The notes: generated from the sequence alone by a model not told the origin. A stretch of 64,000 bases of DNA from Gynurincola endophyticus (GCF_003991195.1 NZ_RCWL01000012.1:482-64481), one strand, 5' to 3'. Shown: positions 35,541-44,889, counted from the stretch's first letter. A program made the numbers and translations.

Positions 35541-38500
35541 TTATTTGTTATTAATGTAATTGAGTTGAATGGCCGACTGGTTGTACAAGTTCAGCACTTC
35601 TAAATAACTTTGACGGATACCAATTGCCTGACTAAAAAACTGGCTTAATTCGGCAAAGCCAATAGCACCGGTTTTATAACTGAGTGAGGCGGCTTTTATA
35701 ATTTCACCGGCTTGTTGCAAACCTGAAGATTCATAAAAGTTCAGCAAGGCCATATTCTTTTCTAATTCGGCAATGGTAGTTGCTCTTTGCGTTTGCAGCA
35801 CCTGCGTCTGATACGCTAATATCTCCTCCTGTACCTCTTTCTCCGCATTTGCAACGCTGACCTTATTTTTATAAGCTTTCATTCCAAACAAAGGAAATGC
35901 TGCTGTTACCGAAAATCCTGTAAAAGGGTCTGTTTTACCCCATAACCGCTGACTGAAAAACCTTCCCGAAAATTCGGGCTTATTAGTACTTCGCTGCACA
36001 TCGATATAAGAAGCGGCAATATTTACATTCTGTTGCTGAATCGTCAATACCGGATGGATATTTTCTCCTTCCGCTAAATGGAGGGGTAATTTCACCAGGC
36101 TACTTTCTACCGGTAATAACCATTCATTTTGATTCAGTAACAACATCAATTGTTGTTGTTGAATAACCATTTCCTGATCATTCTGAATCATCAGCGCCTG
36201 TAACTCTCTTAATTTTGCCTCTGCCGCAATTTTATCAAGCGCAGCTATATCGCCCGTTTTTAAACGCAATTCGGTAGTGGTGAGTAAATTCGTATAAACA
36301 CTATCCAGCTGACGGTACAATGCTTTCTTATCCTGCAGGTACCACAATTGATAATAGGCAGTTCTGACATCTCTGGTAATGACTGTATTCAATACTTCCG
36401 AATTCAGTTTATTATACTTCAGTTGTTCCTGAAAGTATTTTTTACGGGCTGTATACAAACCCGGCCAGGCAATGCTTTGTGAAATTCCTATTTTCATAAT
36501 GCCAATTTTATCAGAAGGCCTGTAATCTTCATTTTCAACAAATACCCCGCTTTTAGGAATATCATTGGCGGTTTTTATATTATAATCGGCCGACTTAATC
36601 TCCGCATCATTAATATTAAACTGCAGGTTATTCCTTAATGCTATATTTACAGCGGTATCGATCGTTATTCTTTTCTGAGCCATCGCGGTAGTACCTCCCA
36701 CCCCAACAAAAACCAATAACAGCAACAGCGTTTTACCACCTGTTTTTACTTTGGGAGTAGTTCTAGTATTGAAAATAATATATAGTAAAGGCAATACAAA
36801 TAAGGTTAAGAAAGTGGCGGTAACCAAACCTCCGATTACCACCGTAGCCAAAGGTTTTTGAACTTCAGCACCGGCACTGGTACTGATAGCCATTGGTAAA
36901 AAACCGAGTGATGCTACAGTAGCAGTCATCAATACCGGCCGTAAACGAATAGAAGTACCTTCTTTTACTCTTTTCCAAACATCTGTCATTCCTTCTTTTT
37001 TTAATTGATTAAAAGTTCCGATCAATACAATTCCATTGAGTACTGCCACCCCGAAAAGAGCGATAAAGCCGATACCGGCACTGATACTGAACGGCATTCC
37101 ACGTAATAAAAGAGCCAGTATGCCACCAATTGCACTCATAGGAATAGCGGTAAAAATCAGCACTGCCTGTTTCACAGAATGAAAGGTCAGGTACAACAAA
37201 ATAAATATCAGTAATAATGAAACAGGAACGGCAATCATTAACCGGTTAGATGCTTCTTTCAGGTTTTCAAATTGTCCGCCATAAGTGAAGTAATAACCCG
37301 GAGGCAGGCCTACTTTTTCAGACAATGTTGTCTGAATATCTTCTACCACCGACTGAACATCACGGCCGGCCACATTAAACCCGATAACAATTCTTCTTTT
37401 GCCGGCTTCACGACTGATTTGCGCCGGGCCTAACTGATAACTTACTTTTGCTACCTGTGATAAAGGAATCTGTATATTGGTATTAGTAGGAATCATCAGG
37501 TTACTGACATCATCAATGCTTCCGCGGTGTGCGCTATCCAGACGTACCACCAGATCGAACCGACGTTCGTTTTCATAAATCATACCTGCACTTTTGCCGG
37601 CAAAAGCAGTGCTGACAATATCATTTACTTCTTTAATGGTTAATCCGTAATTCGCGATTCTTGAACGGTCATAATCAATATTAATTTGCGGCAGACCGCT
37701 CACCCGTTCAATTTGCGGAGCAGTAGTACCTTCTACCGACTGAATGACTTCCGCCACCTGATTGGCATAAGCCTGTAGCGTATCCATGTTTTCTCCGAAA
37801 ATTTTCACTGCTACATCTTGCCGGATACCTGTCATCAGTTCATTAAAACGCATTTGAATCGGTTGATTTTTTTCAAAGAAAACGCCTGGTATAACTTCCA
37901 GCTTTTCCATAATGGCATCACCGAGTTCGTTATAGCTTCTGCCGGATTTCCATTCTTTTTTAGGCTTTAAAATTACCATTAAGTCGGTGGCTTCCGGAGG
38001 CATCGGGTCGGTAGGCACTTCAGCAGCTCCGGTTTTACCTACCACCATTTTCACTTCATCAAATTCTTTGATAATACGTGATGCCTGCATCGAAGTTTCA
38101 AGACTCTGGCTCAGCGAGCTACCCTGGGGAAGAATACAGTGAAAAGCAAAATCGCCTTCCTGTAATTGAGGAATAAACTCTCCGCCCATATTTTTGAATA
38201 ACAATACACAGATGGCAAAAGCAGCAATGGTGAGCGATACAATCCAGTATTTAAAACGAACGGCTTTTGCTAAAAGCGGTTGATATATTTTTTGCAACTG
38301 TTGCATCATGCGGTCGCTGAATGTCTGCTTTTGTTTTTGTTGTTTTGGCAGAAACAGCGCACACATCATCGGGATATAGGTCATCGATAAAATCAATGCA
38401 CCCAGAATGGCAAAGGCAACAGTTTTAGCCATTGGCGTAAACATCTTTCCTTCTACACCTACGAGTGTCAGAATGGGAATGTATACAATCAGAATGATAA

Positions 38501-39857
38501 TTTCTCCGAAAGCTGCACTCGTACGTATTTTGGAGGCAGACTGATATACTTCCAGATCCATTTCAGGTTGCGTCAGTTTTTTCATTGATTTTCGAAGACC
38601 TAAATGATGCAAGGTAGCTTCAACAACAATAACGGCACCGTCTACTATTAATCCGAAATCAATCGCACCCAAACTCATCAGGTTGGCACTTACTCCGAAT
38701 ACATTCATCATACCCAGGGCAAACAACAATGACAACGGAATGGCAGATGCTACAATCAATCCGGCTCTTAAGTTTCCCAGAAATACTACCAATACAAAAA
38801 TTACAATCAATGCGCCTTCGATCAGGTTTTTCTGAACAGTCCTGATCGCACGGCTTACGAGATCGGTACGATCGAGATAAGGTTCTATAACAATATCGTC
38901 GGGCAATGATTTTTGTATGGTGGGCAGTTTTTCTTTGATGCGCTTTACTACTTCATTGCTGTTTTCGCCTTTCAGCATCATCACTACACCACCCACAGCA
39001 TCCACCTCACCATTGTAAGTGAGGGCTCCGTAGCGTACGGCATGGCCAAACCGAACTTCTGCCACATCTTTTACATACACAGGAACGGTGCCGGTCGTTT
39101 TTACGGCAATACTTCTTACATCGTCTAATGTTTTAGCCAGCCCGACACCTCTGATAAAATAAGCATTCGGTTTTTTATCGATATAAGCGCCACCGGTATT
39201 TTCATTATTTCTTTCCAGCGCGGTGAATATTTCAGGAATACTGACTCCCATGGCCCGTAAACGTTCAGGATTAACCGCTACTTCATATTGTTTTAACTCC
39301 CCCCCGAAACTATTTACTTCTGCAATACCGGGTGTTCCGTAAAGTTGGCGCGAAACAATCCAGTCTTGCAGCGTACGTAAATCTTTCGCATTATACTTCG
39401 ATTCACTTCCTTTTTTAGGGTGGATGATATACTGATACACTTCTCCCAATCCGGTACTGACAGGTGCCAGTTCGGGTGAGCCGATGCCGGGAGGAATGGA
39501 TTTTTCTGCCTCTTTCAGTTTTTCTCCGATTAACTGACGGGCAAAGTAGATATCTGTTTCTTCTTTAAAAACAACCGTAATCACAGATAAGCCGAACCGT
39601 GAGATACTACGGATTTCCTCCACACCGGGTACATTGGCAATACTTTGCTCAATGGGGAAAGTGATGAGTTGTTCCACTTCCTGTGCGGCTAAAGTAGGAC
39701 AACTCGTAAAAATCTGTACCTGGTTATTCGTAATATCCGGAACGGCATCGATGGGTAATCTGGCAGCACTCCATATGCCCCAGATGATCAATAACAAAGT
39801 CATCAATCCGATGATGATTTTGTTTTGAATACTGAACTTAATAATTCTGTCTAACAC
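35541..39857 (-). CDS. Heavy-metal RND pump fused to a TolC-like outer-membrane factor
   Basis: 1438 residues. Residues 1-1040 form a CusA/CzcA-type HME-RND pump with 12 spans; the proton relay motif GAIDFGLIVDGAVIVVEA includes Asp400 and Asp406. After the last span a new hydrophobic segment (KTLLLLLVFVGVGGTTAMA) precedes Gln1061, looking like an internal signal peptide with an AMA-Q cut site. Residues 1061-1438 match the TolC/CzcC outer-membrane factor (TIDTAVNIALRNN, long helices, ELSQFFSQAIGIRQSYLEV). The Bacteroidota fusion is known in annotation; the cleavage idea is mine. Exports divalent cations or Cu/Ag across the envelope with the adaptor next door. Confidence 0.9.
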   Translation of the reverse strand: MLDRIIKFSIQNKIIIGLMTLLLIIWGIWSAARLPIDAVPDITNNQVQIFTSCPTLAAQEVEQLITFPIEQSIANVPGVEEIRSISRFGLSVITVVFKEETDIYFARQLIGEKLKEAEKSIPPGIGSPELAPVSTGLGEVYQYIIHPKKGSESKYNAKDLRTLQDWIVSRQLYGTPGIAEVNSFGGELKQYEVAVNPERLRAMGVSIPEIFTALERNNENTGGAYIDKKPNAYFIRGVGLAKTLDDVRSIAVKTTGTVPVYVKDVAEVRFGHAVRYGALTYNGEVDAVGGVVMMLKGENSNEVVKRIKEKLPTIQKSLPDDIVIEPYLDRTDLVSRAIRTVQKNLIEGALIVIFVLVVFLGNLRAGLIVASAIPLSLLFALGMMNVFGVSANLMSLGAIDFGLIVDGAVIVVEATLHHLGLRKSMKKLTQPEMDLEVYQSASKIRTSAAFGEIIILIVYIPILTLVGVEGKMFTPMAKTVAFAILGALILSMTYIPMMCALFLPKQQKQKQTFSDRMMQQLQKIYQPLLAKAVRFKYWIVSLTIAAFAICVLLFKNMGGEFIPQLQEGDFAFHCILPQGSSLSQSLETSMQASRIIKEFDEVKMVVGKTGAAEVPTDPMPPEATDLMVILKPKKEWKSGRSYNELGDAIMEKLEVIPGVFFEKNQPIQMRFNELMTGIRQDVAVKIFGENMDTLQAYANQVAEVIQSVEGTTAPQIERVSGLPQINIDYDRSRIANYGLTIKEVNDIVSTAFAGKSAGMIYENERRFDLVVRLDSAHRGSIDDVSNLMIPTNTNIQIPLSQVAKVSYQLGPAQISREAGKRRIVIGFNVAGRDVQSVVEDIQTTLSEKVGLPPGYYFTYGGQFENLKEASNRLMIAVPVSLLLIFILLYLTFHSVKQAVLIFTAIPMSAIGGILALLLRGMPFSISAGIGFIALFGVAVLNGIVLIGTFNQLKKEGMTDVWKRVKEGTSIRLRPVLMTATVASLGFLPMAISTSAGAEVQKPLATVVIGGLVTATFLTLFVLPLLYIIFNTRTTPKVKTGGKTLLLLLVFVGVGGTTAMAQKRITIDTAVNIALRNNLQFNINDAEIKSADYNIKTANDIPKSGVFVENEDYRPSDKIGIMKIGISQSIAWPGLYTARKKYFQEQLKYNKLNSEVLNTVITRDVRTAYYQLWYLQDKKALYRQLDSVYTNLLTTTELRLKTGDIAALDKIAAEAKLRELQALMIQNDQEMVIQQQQLMLLLNQNEWLLPVESSLVKLPLHLAEGENIHPVLTIQQQNVNIAASYIDVQRSTNKPEFSGRFFSQRLWGKTDPFTGFSVTAAFPLFGMKAYKNKVSVANAEKEVQEEILAYQTQVLQTQRATTIAELEKNMALLNFYESSGLQQAGEIIKAASLSYKTGAIGFAELSQFFSQAIGIRQSYLEVLNLYNQSAIQLNYINNK

Positions 39858-39964
39858 AATTCATCAATTAATGATTAACAAGTATGCCCGGAGGCAATTA
39901 GAAAAGGCATACGCATAGCGGGTCATATTGTTAAATACAACACAGCAGTATACCATCAAAAATG

Positions 39965-40297
39965 TTAAGCATTGAATCGTGGCGGTTGCCAGATATTTCC
40001 GTAGTAGTTGGAAACAAGTGCAGAATCGCTTAATATATCATTGAGAGCGATAAAAGGCAGAACGGGTGTGTGGATACGGGTAATGGTAAAGTCAATACTT
40101 CTTACATTCACACTGCAGCAAACACAATTGCAGAAAGGACTGCAAAGATCATCTTTGTCCTGATTGTGCGCGTGGTCTTTCAGCTGGCCGGAAAGAGGGA
40201 TACCCGCGAGATTGTCGCAATTGTTTTCCGCATCGCTGCAGGGAGCAATTAACAACGCCACCAGGTAAAAAGAAAATATAGTCACCAGCCATTTCAT
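39965..40297 (-). CDS. DUF6660-like Cys-rich exported protein
   Basis: About 110 residues from the ATG at 40295-40297 (MKWLVTIFSFYLVALLIAP); a start 9 bases upstream is also possible. It has a signal peptide, then a short His/Asp/Cys region (NCDNLAGI, DHAHNQDKDDLC, SPFCNCVCCSV) with several Cys and His suited to metal binding, then a variable tail. I recognise the pattern as the small protein family found at the front of Bacteroidota CusA-TolC loci (DUF6660). It lies 107 bases upstream of the pump on the same strand. Probable periplasmic metal sensor or carrier for the efflux system, by position. Confidence 0.7.
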   Translation of the reverse strand: MKWLVTIFSFYLVALLIAPCSDAENNCDNLAGIPLSGQLKDHAHNQDKDDLCSPFCNCVCCSVNVRSIDFTITRIHTPVLPFIALNDILSDSALVSNYYGNIWQPPRFNA

Positions 40298-40324
40298 GTA
40301 TAACAAAAATAAAACAATAAGCAG

Positions 40325-40339
40325 TGCAACAATATTGCA
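40325..40339. promoter_or_regulatory. Candidate operator upstream of the efflux locus
   Basis: TGCAACAATATTGCA has 5-base inverted arms (TGCAA/TTGCA) and an inner palindrome CAATATTG. It lies 28 bases upstream of the DUF6660-like gene. It could be a site for the Fur-family regulator encoded downstream, but no matching site was found before the P-type ATPase gene. Confidence 0.3.
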
Positions 40340-40454
40340 AAGTGTAAGATTACAATATAATTACAAACTATTTTTGATACATTATTGCAAATCTGGCCGG
40401 ATATACTGTTCAAAAGTGCCTGTAACGCTTATTTTGCCCGGGAAAGAATTCAAA

Positions 40455-40997
40455 CTATTCATTAACAGCCATCTTGTATAGTTCATTAACAGTTTTCCAG
40501 TTACGGGTAGTAGCATCTACCTTGAGCTTCGTTTCGATAAAATTATTGGTCAGTTTGGTTTTGCCGTATCCGTTAGGACAATACAGATAGATGACTGTAT
40601 CCACCAACGTAATTGCCTCACCGGCTGTTTTTTTCTCTTCAATAGCTGTCAGTTGATTCTTTATAGGAGGCTGTGATAAAAAGGTAACATGAAAAAAAGC
40701 AACATCTTTCTGCTTATCTTTTAAGAACGGATTGTTTTGAATCACTTTTTTCAATTGATCGATGGTTAATACCAGTACGGGTACTTCGTAACCGAATTCC
40801 GTATTGATTTGTGCAGCGATTTTTTTTTCCAGCTTTAGAACATCTGTTGTTTTAGTATTAAAAACCACGTTACCACTCTGAACGTAGGTAGTAACATCTT
40901 TAAACCCGAGGTTTTCATACAGGGCTCGTAAAGCGTCCATTTTGATCAGTTTCTGACCACTCACATTGATGCCTCTTAAAATTGAAATGTATACCAT
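40455..40997 (-). CDS. DUF1697 protein
   Basis: 180 residues. Opening MVYISILRGINVSGQKLIKMDALRALYENLGF and VTTYVQSGNVVFNT are exact hallmarks of DUF1697, and FLSQPP with LYCPNGYGKTKLTNNFIE match its second half. Members are small cytoplasmic proteins of unknown function. Length is normal. It is followed upstream, after 21 bases, by the DUF3788 gene on the same strand, so the two may be co-transcribed. Confidence 0.9.
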   Translation of the reverse strand: MVYISILRGINVSGQKLIKMDALRALYENLGFKDVTTYVQSGNVVFNTKTTDVLKLEKKIAAQINTEFGYEVPVLVLTIDQLKKVIQNNPFLKDKQKDVAFFHVTFLSQPPIKNQLTAIEEKKTAGEAITLVDTVIYLYCPNGYGKTKLTNNFIETKLKVDATTRNWKTVNELYKMAVNE

Positions 40998-41018
40998 AAA
41001 AACAAATTATCTCGAAAA

Positions 41019-41450
41019 TCAACTGTTAACCAGTTTGTATTTAATTACCTGTTGCAGTTTATTCAACTGCCTGGGTGTAGCCAGGTTTATGATCAAAGGT
41101 ATGAGTTTACCGATTGGTTTGGCATGGGAAAAGCTTTTTTTCACACCGGCGTTGATGGCCAGGTCATTTATACCCTGACGCGTCTTTTCGGTGAAGTAAA
41201 AGCTGGTTTTGATAAACTGATCCCAGACAGACAGCCATAGTACTGTTTTCCTTTTATGGGTTACCTTACCCAGCCAGGCATTACCGTCTTTGTAGAATCG
41301 CCATTCCATAGTGAGGGAATGATCGGCAAAAAGTTGACTCATGTCACCGGGCAACTTATAAAGACTTTTGGTAAGTATAGTTTGCAGCTGAGTTGCGGTA
41401 GGTTTTTCCTCAGGAGTTTTGAGCAATTGAACGGCGGTTTTATCCTTCAT
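41019..41450 (-). CDS. DUF3788 family protein
   Basis: 143 residues. Matches DUF3788: WRFYKDGNAWLGKVTHKRKTVLWLSVWDQFIKTSFYFTEK, the Phe/Trp-rich middle of the family, then KPIGKLIPLIINLATPRQL. Cytoplasmic, function unknown; the fold resembles YdhG-like small domains. It precedes the DUF1697 gene by 21 bases on the minus strand. Confidence 0.85.
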   Translation of the reverse strand: MKDKTAVQLLKTPEEKPTATQLQTILTKSLYKLPGDMSQLFADHSLTMEWRFYKDGNAWLGKVTHKRKTVLWLSVWDQFIKTSFYFTEKTRQGINDLAINAGVKKSFSHAKPIGKLIPLIINLATPRQLNKLQQVIKYKLVNS

Positions 41451-41550
41451 ACATTGACAAAGTGGTTGATGAAAATGGGTTTACTAAAAGTAGGAAGGAT
41501 TCTTGAATAGAAAAGGTGAGAATAGTCAGGTGGTGCCCAAAGAACGGGCA

Positions 41551-41595
41551 AAATGTGAATAACCCTATCCTGTAGCAAAAGAGATATTCACATTT
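41551..41595. repeat. Inverted repeat between DUF3788 and tRNA-Lys
   Basis: AAATGTGAATA (41551-41561) and TATTCACATTT (41585-41595) are perfect 11-base inverted arms with 23 bases between. It lies upstream of both the divergent DUF3788 gene and the tRNA promoter. No T run follows it. It may be a regulatory site or a relic of a terminator. Confidence 0.45.
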
Positions 41596-41667
41596 ATCGG
41601 TTTTGGGAATACCGGATGCTCATAGATGATTAATATTGAACTCTTTTTGAAAAAAAATCATCTTTTT

Positions 41668-41698
41668 TTTGGTGATTATATTTTTTTTTCTACTTTTG
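41668..41698 (+). promoter_or_regulatory. Promoter of tRNA-Lys
   Basis: TTTG at 41668-41671, 19-base spacer, TACTTTTG at 41691-41698, an exact Bacteroidota vegetative promoter match, about 38 bases before the tRNA. Confidence 0.8.
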
Positions 41699-41736
41699 CA
41701 CTCCCAAACGAGCTAATTATACAGCTCAAAGCGGAT

Positions 41737-41809
41737 GATTCCGTAGCTCAGTTGGTAGAGCAATACACTTTTAATGTATGGGCCCTGGGTTCGAGTCCCA
41801 GCGGGATCA
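41737..41809 (+). tRNA. tRNA-Lys(TTT)
   Basis: 73 bases from GATTCCG to the discriminator A. Acceptor GATTCCG pairs with CGGGATC with one T-G pair. The D arm GTAGCTCAGTTGGTAGAGC is standard. Anticodon stem ATACA/TGTAT encloses loop CTTTTAA with anticodon TTT. The T arm is TGGGTTCGAGTCCCA. CCA is not encoded. Promoter upstream and terminator directly downstream. Confidence 0.97.
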
Positions 41810-41813
41810 CTGA

Positions 41814-41839
41814 AAAGGCGCTAATATAGCGCCTTTTTT
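41814..41839 (+). terminator. Rho-independent terminator of tRNA-Lys
   Basis: AAAGGCGCT (41814-41822) pairs with AGCGCCTTT (41828-41836) around a 5-base loop, followed by more T. It begins 5 bases after the tRNA. Confidence 0.92.
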
Positions 41840-42063
41840 CGTTAGTAAGTATGCTACCTACACTATCATTAAAAGTCTCCCGTATCAATCAATCTCATTC
41901 AGCTAAAGTATCCCTCTTTTTCCATTACCTGATTCAGTCTGTAAAAAATGATATTTACAGCAGTTGGTATATATAAGAGCATCTACTATGAATTACTGCT
42001 ATTCTCAAATAATTTCGGTATGATTTTAGAGTATGGCTTAACAATAAAATATCAGTGATACAT

Positions 42064-42585
42064 ATGAAAAATAAAATCGTATCGAAAATGATCGCTCTGT
42101 TGCTCATCGTTCTTGCAACAGCATGCAGTAAGGATGATAAAGTGAACGGTAGCGTTAAAGAAAACTATCTGAAAGTTAAAATTGACGGACGTGAAAAAAA
42201 CTTTCCGGATGTAAGGGCACGTTGGATAGAAGCCGGCAATTTTCTTGAAATAACAGCTTCCGAAAACGGAAGTGAATGGGTTACCATCACGGTCATGTCA
42301 GAAACTACAAGAGTTCCGGCAGGGCAATACAGCCTGGATGATGGCTCAGCATTTACCATCCTTTCTACTCATACCACCATTAATAACAATGCTCAGTTAA
42401 ACCATGCCGCAACAAGAGGTACAGCAGCCCGGGAAGATGCGTTTAGTCTCAAAATAGACAAAATTGACAACGGATCGGCAGAAGGTTCCTTTTCGGGCGT
42501 ACTGGTTCGCGTAGAAGGACTAACCACTTTAGGAACCGTTACCCTTACAGAGGGCCAATTTAAAGCTGCTATTGAGCCGAATTAA
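42064..42585 (+). CDS. Hypothetical lipoprotein, left flank of the repeat-bounded segment
   Basis: 173 residues from the ATG at 42064; a GTG start 9 bases earlier is possible. Lipoprotein signal with Cys21 (VLATAC). The mature part is a beta-sandwich-like domain (NYLKVKIDGREKNFPDVRA, EWVTITVMSE, AGQYSLDDGSAF, GSAEGSFSGVLVRVEGL). The DNA encoding the last 30 residues is repeated at 49381-49480, where the gene copy is truncated and interrupted by a stop. Function unknown. A hairpin terminator follows. Confidence 0.75.
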   Translation: MKNKIVSKMIALLLIVLATACSKDDKVNGSVKENYLKVKIDGREKNFPDVRARWIEAGNFLEITASENGSEWVTITVMSETTRVPAGQYSLDDGSAFTILSTHTTINNNAQLNHAATRGTAAREDAFSLKIDKIDNGSAEGSFSGVLVRVEGLTTLGTVTLTEGQFKAAIEPN

Positions 42586-42759
42586 ATAAATTCTTATCAA
42601 AATATTGAATTTTACCACATTTCAACTGCTGGTCAGATAATAGAAATGTGGTAATTCTTTTTAGAAACATATTCTTAAAATATGGAACTCTAACACCAAC
42701 CAGAAATTATCACCAGCACTGCTCATCCCAATAGTTACGTTCAGCATGCCAACACATCT
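42492..42759 (+). repeat. Direct repeat, left copy
   Basis: 268 bases covering the lipoprotein gene's 3' end, its terminator and about 100 bases beyond. It matches 49381-49647 at roughly 90% by my alignment (about 26 differences and a one-base gap). The two copies face the same way and enclose about 6.6 kb with nine complete genes. Confidence 0.9.
42612..42661 (+). terminator. Hairpin terminator after the lipoprotein gene
   Basis: TTACCACATTTC (42612-42623) pairs perfectly with GAAATGTGGTAA (42643-42654), then TTCTTTTT. The 19-base loop is long for this class but the T tail is good. The same hairpin is kept intact in the right-hand repeat copy (arms near 49500-49511 and 49531-49542). Confidence 0.85.
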
Positions 42760-43010
42760 GCATTTCACAAACAGGTTGTATTCGTCATAATAAGGAATAA
42801 ATAAGTAATAGCTGCTCCTTATTTATTATAGATATTCATCTGCAGCAACTATAAATATCCTTTCATTTTCAAGTAATAATAATTACGTATTTTAGTATTT
42901 CCTGGATATAATAGGTTTGATATAAAAAAATTTACATTTCATAATTATCATTTTTCAACTTTGACGGAGAAGCATTCCTTGGACTATACTAATTTTTATA
43001 CATCTTCCTT

Positions 43011-43886
43011 ATGATACAAAAAAAACCAGATAACTTTGATTTGCTCAGATATTTAAGGTCTCAAAAAAATGATGGCAATATGGCACCTTATTATTTGGCA
43101 TCAAAAACGTGTCTGGAAGACTTGAAAATCACCCACCCTTTTAAAAACTACTTTTATACTATCGGTCTGTATTATGGTGAAGGAGCCCGCATCAGAATAG
43201 GCACTACCGATTATGATTTAACACGTGGAAGCCTGTTGACGATTGGCCCCGGAATGACCTGCCAATGGCTCAATACCAGCTTCCCCTCAAATGACACGCT
43301 GTTTTTTTATGATGATATTTTTGTAAATAATTTCAGCAGGTCATTCTTCTATTCCCTTGAATTTTTTTGCCCCGATGAAAAGAGTGTAATACAACTCTCC
43401 GACACACAATTTGAAGAAATGCAACAGCTTTTCAGTACGCTTCGAACTATCGCTGATAGGCCCGAAGCTGTATCGGGAATACTATATTCAATCCTGATTA
43501 TTTCACAGAAATATTTCTGGAATCTGCACCGGGGCAATAAAAAGGAACTCAACGGTAAAGAACATACCGTTGTAAAGTTTAGAGAATTAGTTTCAAAGAA
43601 TTTCTCCGAGTATAAAGATGTTGCTTTTTATGCGGAACAGTTGCATATATCGCCAAAATACCTGAGTGAAATATTAGTTGAATATACTGGTCTTTCGGCA
43701 AAAAAATGGATTGAATTTCATATCATGCAGGAGGCAAAGTACCTGTTGAGCTTTTGGAATATGTCTGTTAAGGAGGTATCGTTTCAACTTGGCTACACAG
43801 ACACTTCTCATTTTTCACGTGCATTCAGAAGCTACGACGGTCAGCTCCCCACTGAGTTCAAAAATACGGTTGAAAATCCTACCTGA
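43011..43886 (+). CDS. AraC-family transcriptional regulator
   Basis: 291 residues. N-terminal cupin-like part (NYFYTIGLYYGEGARIRIG, YDLTRGSLLTIGPGMTCQW), C-terminal AraC helix-turn-helix pair (YAEQLHISPKYLSEILVEYT, MSVKEVSFQLGYTDTSHFSR, AFRSYDGQLPTEFKNT). First gene inside the repeat-bounded segment, transcribed alone, with 348 bases before the next gene. May control the downstream cassette; the effector is unknown. A CAACTTTG sequence just before it is one base off the -7 consensus. Confidence 0.88.
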   Translation: MIQKKPDNFDLLRYLRSQKNDGNMAPYYLASKTCLEDLKITHPFKNYFYTIGLYYGEGARIRIGTTDYDLTRGSLLTIGPGMTCQWLNTSFPSNDTLFFYDDIFVNNFSRSFFYSLEFFCPDEKSVIQLSDTQFEEMQQLFSTLRTIADRPEAVSGILYSILIISQKYFWNLHRGNKKELNGKEHTVVKFRELVSKNFSEYKDVAFYAEQLHISPKYLSEILVEYTGLSAKKWIEFHIMQEAKYLLSFWNMSVKEVSFQLGYTDTSHFSRAFRSYDGQLPTEFKNTVENPT

Positions 43887-44134
43887 TCGAGCGTTCTAAA
43901 TCAAAAACAGAAAAAACTACATTTTTTACCGCCATACTTACAGTATTGACGGCCACTCCTCTCCATATCTTCGTAGGGTATTACATAAAACGTACAATGA
44001 AGTTTAGATACGATGTTTTATCAGGATGGTAAATGCTATCACAAACAAATGCCCTCTTCACAGCATATCACTGTTTCTTTCATTACGAAAAGACAAAACA
44101 TATCATTTACGAAAGAAAAATACCCTAAATATAT
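43887..44134. other. Intergenic region within the repeat-bounded segment
   Basis: Part of a 348-base gap. I see no gene here; the right-hand part holds the candidate ECF41-type promoter listed separately. Confidence 0.4.
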
Positions 44135-44161
44135 TGTCACGTTTTCAGCACCTGATGTGTC
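44135..44161 (+). promoter_or_regulatory. Candidate ECF41-type promoter of the enzyme cassette
   Basis: TGTCACG (44135-44141), 16 bases, TGTC (44158-44161). The ECF41 consensus as I know it is TGTCACA-N16-CGTC, so 6 of 7 and 3 of 4 positions match with exact spacing. It lies 73 bases upstream of the cassette's first gene, and an ECF41 sigma gene is in the same segment. Confidence 0.55.
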
Positions 44162-44234
44162 CATGTTAAACAGTGGTTGGTTGTAACCATTCTTCGGCAC
44201 AGCTTAAACAAAAAACTGAAATCTGAAAGGAACG

Positions 44235-44870
44235 ATGAAAGAAACAACGATAATAAAACACTTGCTGGCCTGCTTGTTTTTTAGCATGTGGCACTTGCAT
44301 AGCCGCGCGCAGATACCAATTGAAATCAGTGCGGGACATTCCGGGTACTATTATCAGCATTCATTCGCTACAAGGTTCAATCCGGAAAAATCACTCGGAT
44401 TCTTTCACACCTCGTCGGTTCTTATACCCTATGATAAAAACCGTGGAAATGAAATTATGAGCCAGTCTTACCTTTCCTATGCGATGGGCAACCGATGGAC
44501 ATCAGGAATTGGCACCATCTTCACTCCCGTAAACCGGGTAAGACCATCTGTATTTTTCCAGTATTTCCATAAAGGGAAAACAACATCTGTGCTGGCTTAT
44601 CCGAGGATGGATATATGGTCTGACCCCAATCTCGAACTTATGGGCTTTATTGAATATAAGGGAGCCATAAACAGACCTATAAACCTATATGCCCGATTTC
44701 AGTATATGACCACATGGAACAGGAACGAACATAGCAGGAGCTACCAATATGCAAGGGCAGGGATAGATACCGGCGGCATACAGTTTGGAATGGCCGCAAA
44801 TTTTGACCAGTACGGGCGTTTTGCCACAAACTACAGCAACTTTGGACTTTTTGTGAGAAAAGTATTTTGA
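44235..44870 (+). CDS. Exported outer-membrane-type protein, unknown function
   Basis: 211 residues. Signal peptide (MKETTIIKHLLACLFFSMWHL, cut near SRAQ), then alternating aromatic/polar strands (YYYQHSFATRF, FHTSSVLIPY, QSYLSYAMGNRW, VFFQYFHKGK) ending FGLFVRKVF, as in a small outer-membrane barrel. First gene of a plus-strand run that continues to DoxX (19 bases) and the decarboxylase. Family not recognised; perhaps an outer-membrane channel for the cassette's substrate. Confidence 0.65.
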   Translation: MKETTIIKHLLACLFFSMWHLHSRAQIPIEISAGHSGYYYQHSFATRFNPEKSLGFFHTSSVLIPYDKNRGNEIMSQSYLSYAMGNRWTSGIGTIFTPVNRVRPSVFFQYFHKGKTTSVLAYPRMDIWSDPNLELMGFIEYKGAINRPINLYARFQYMTTWNRNEHSRSYQYARAGIDTGGIQFGMAANFDQYGRFATNYSNFGLFVRKVF

Positions 44871-44889
44871 ATAATTATATCATCAAATA

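Noticed and set aside
40325-40339. Certain Zur box
   Set aside because: Arms are only 5 bases and no second copy lies before the P-type ATPase gene; kept as a weak candidate only.
41626-41829. 67-codon frame across the tRNA
   Set aside because: Covers the promoter and tRNA-Lys; a shadow.
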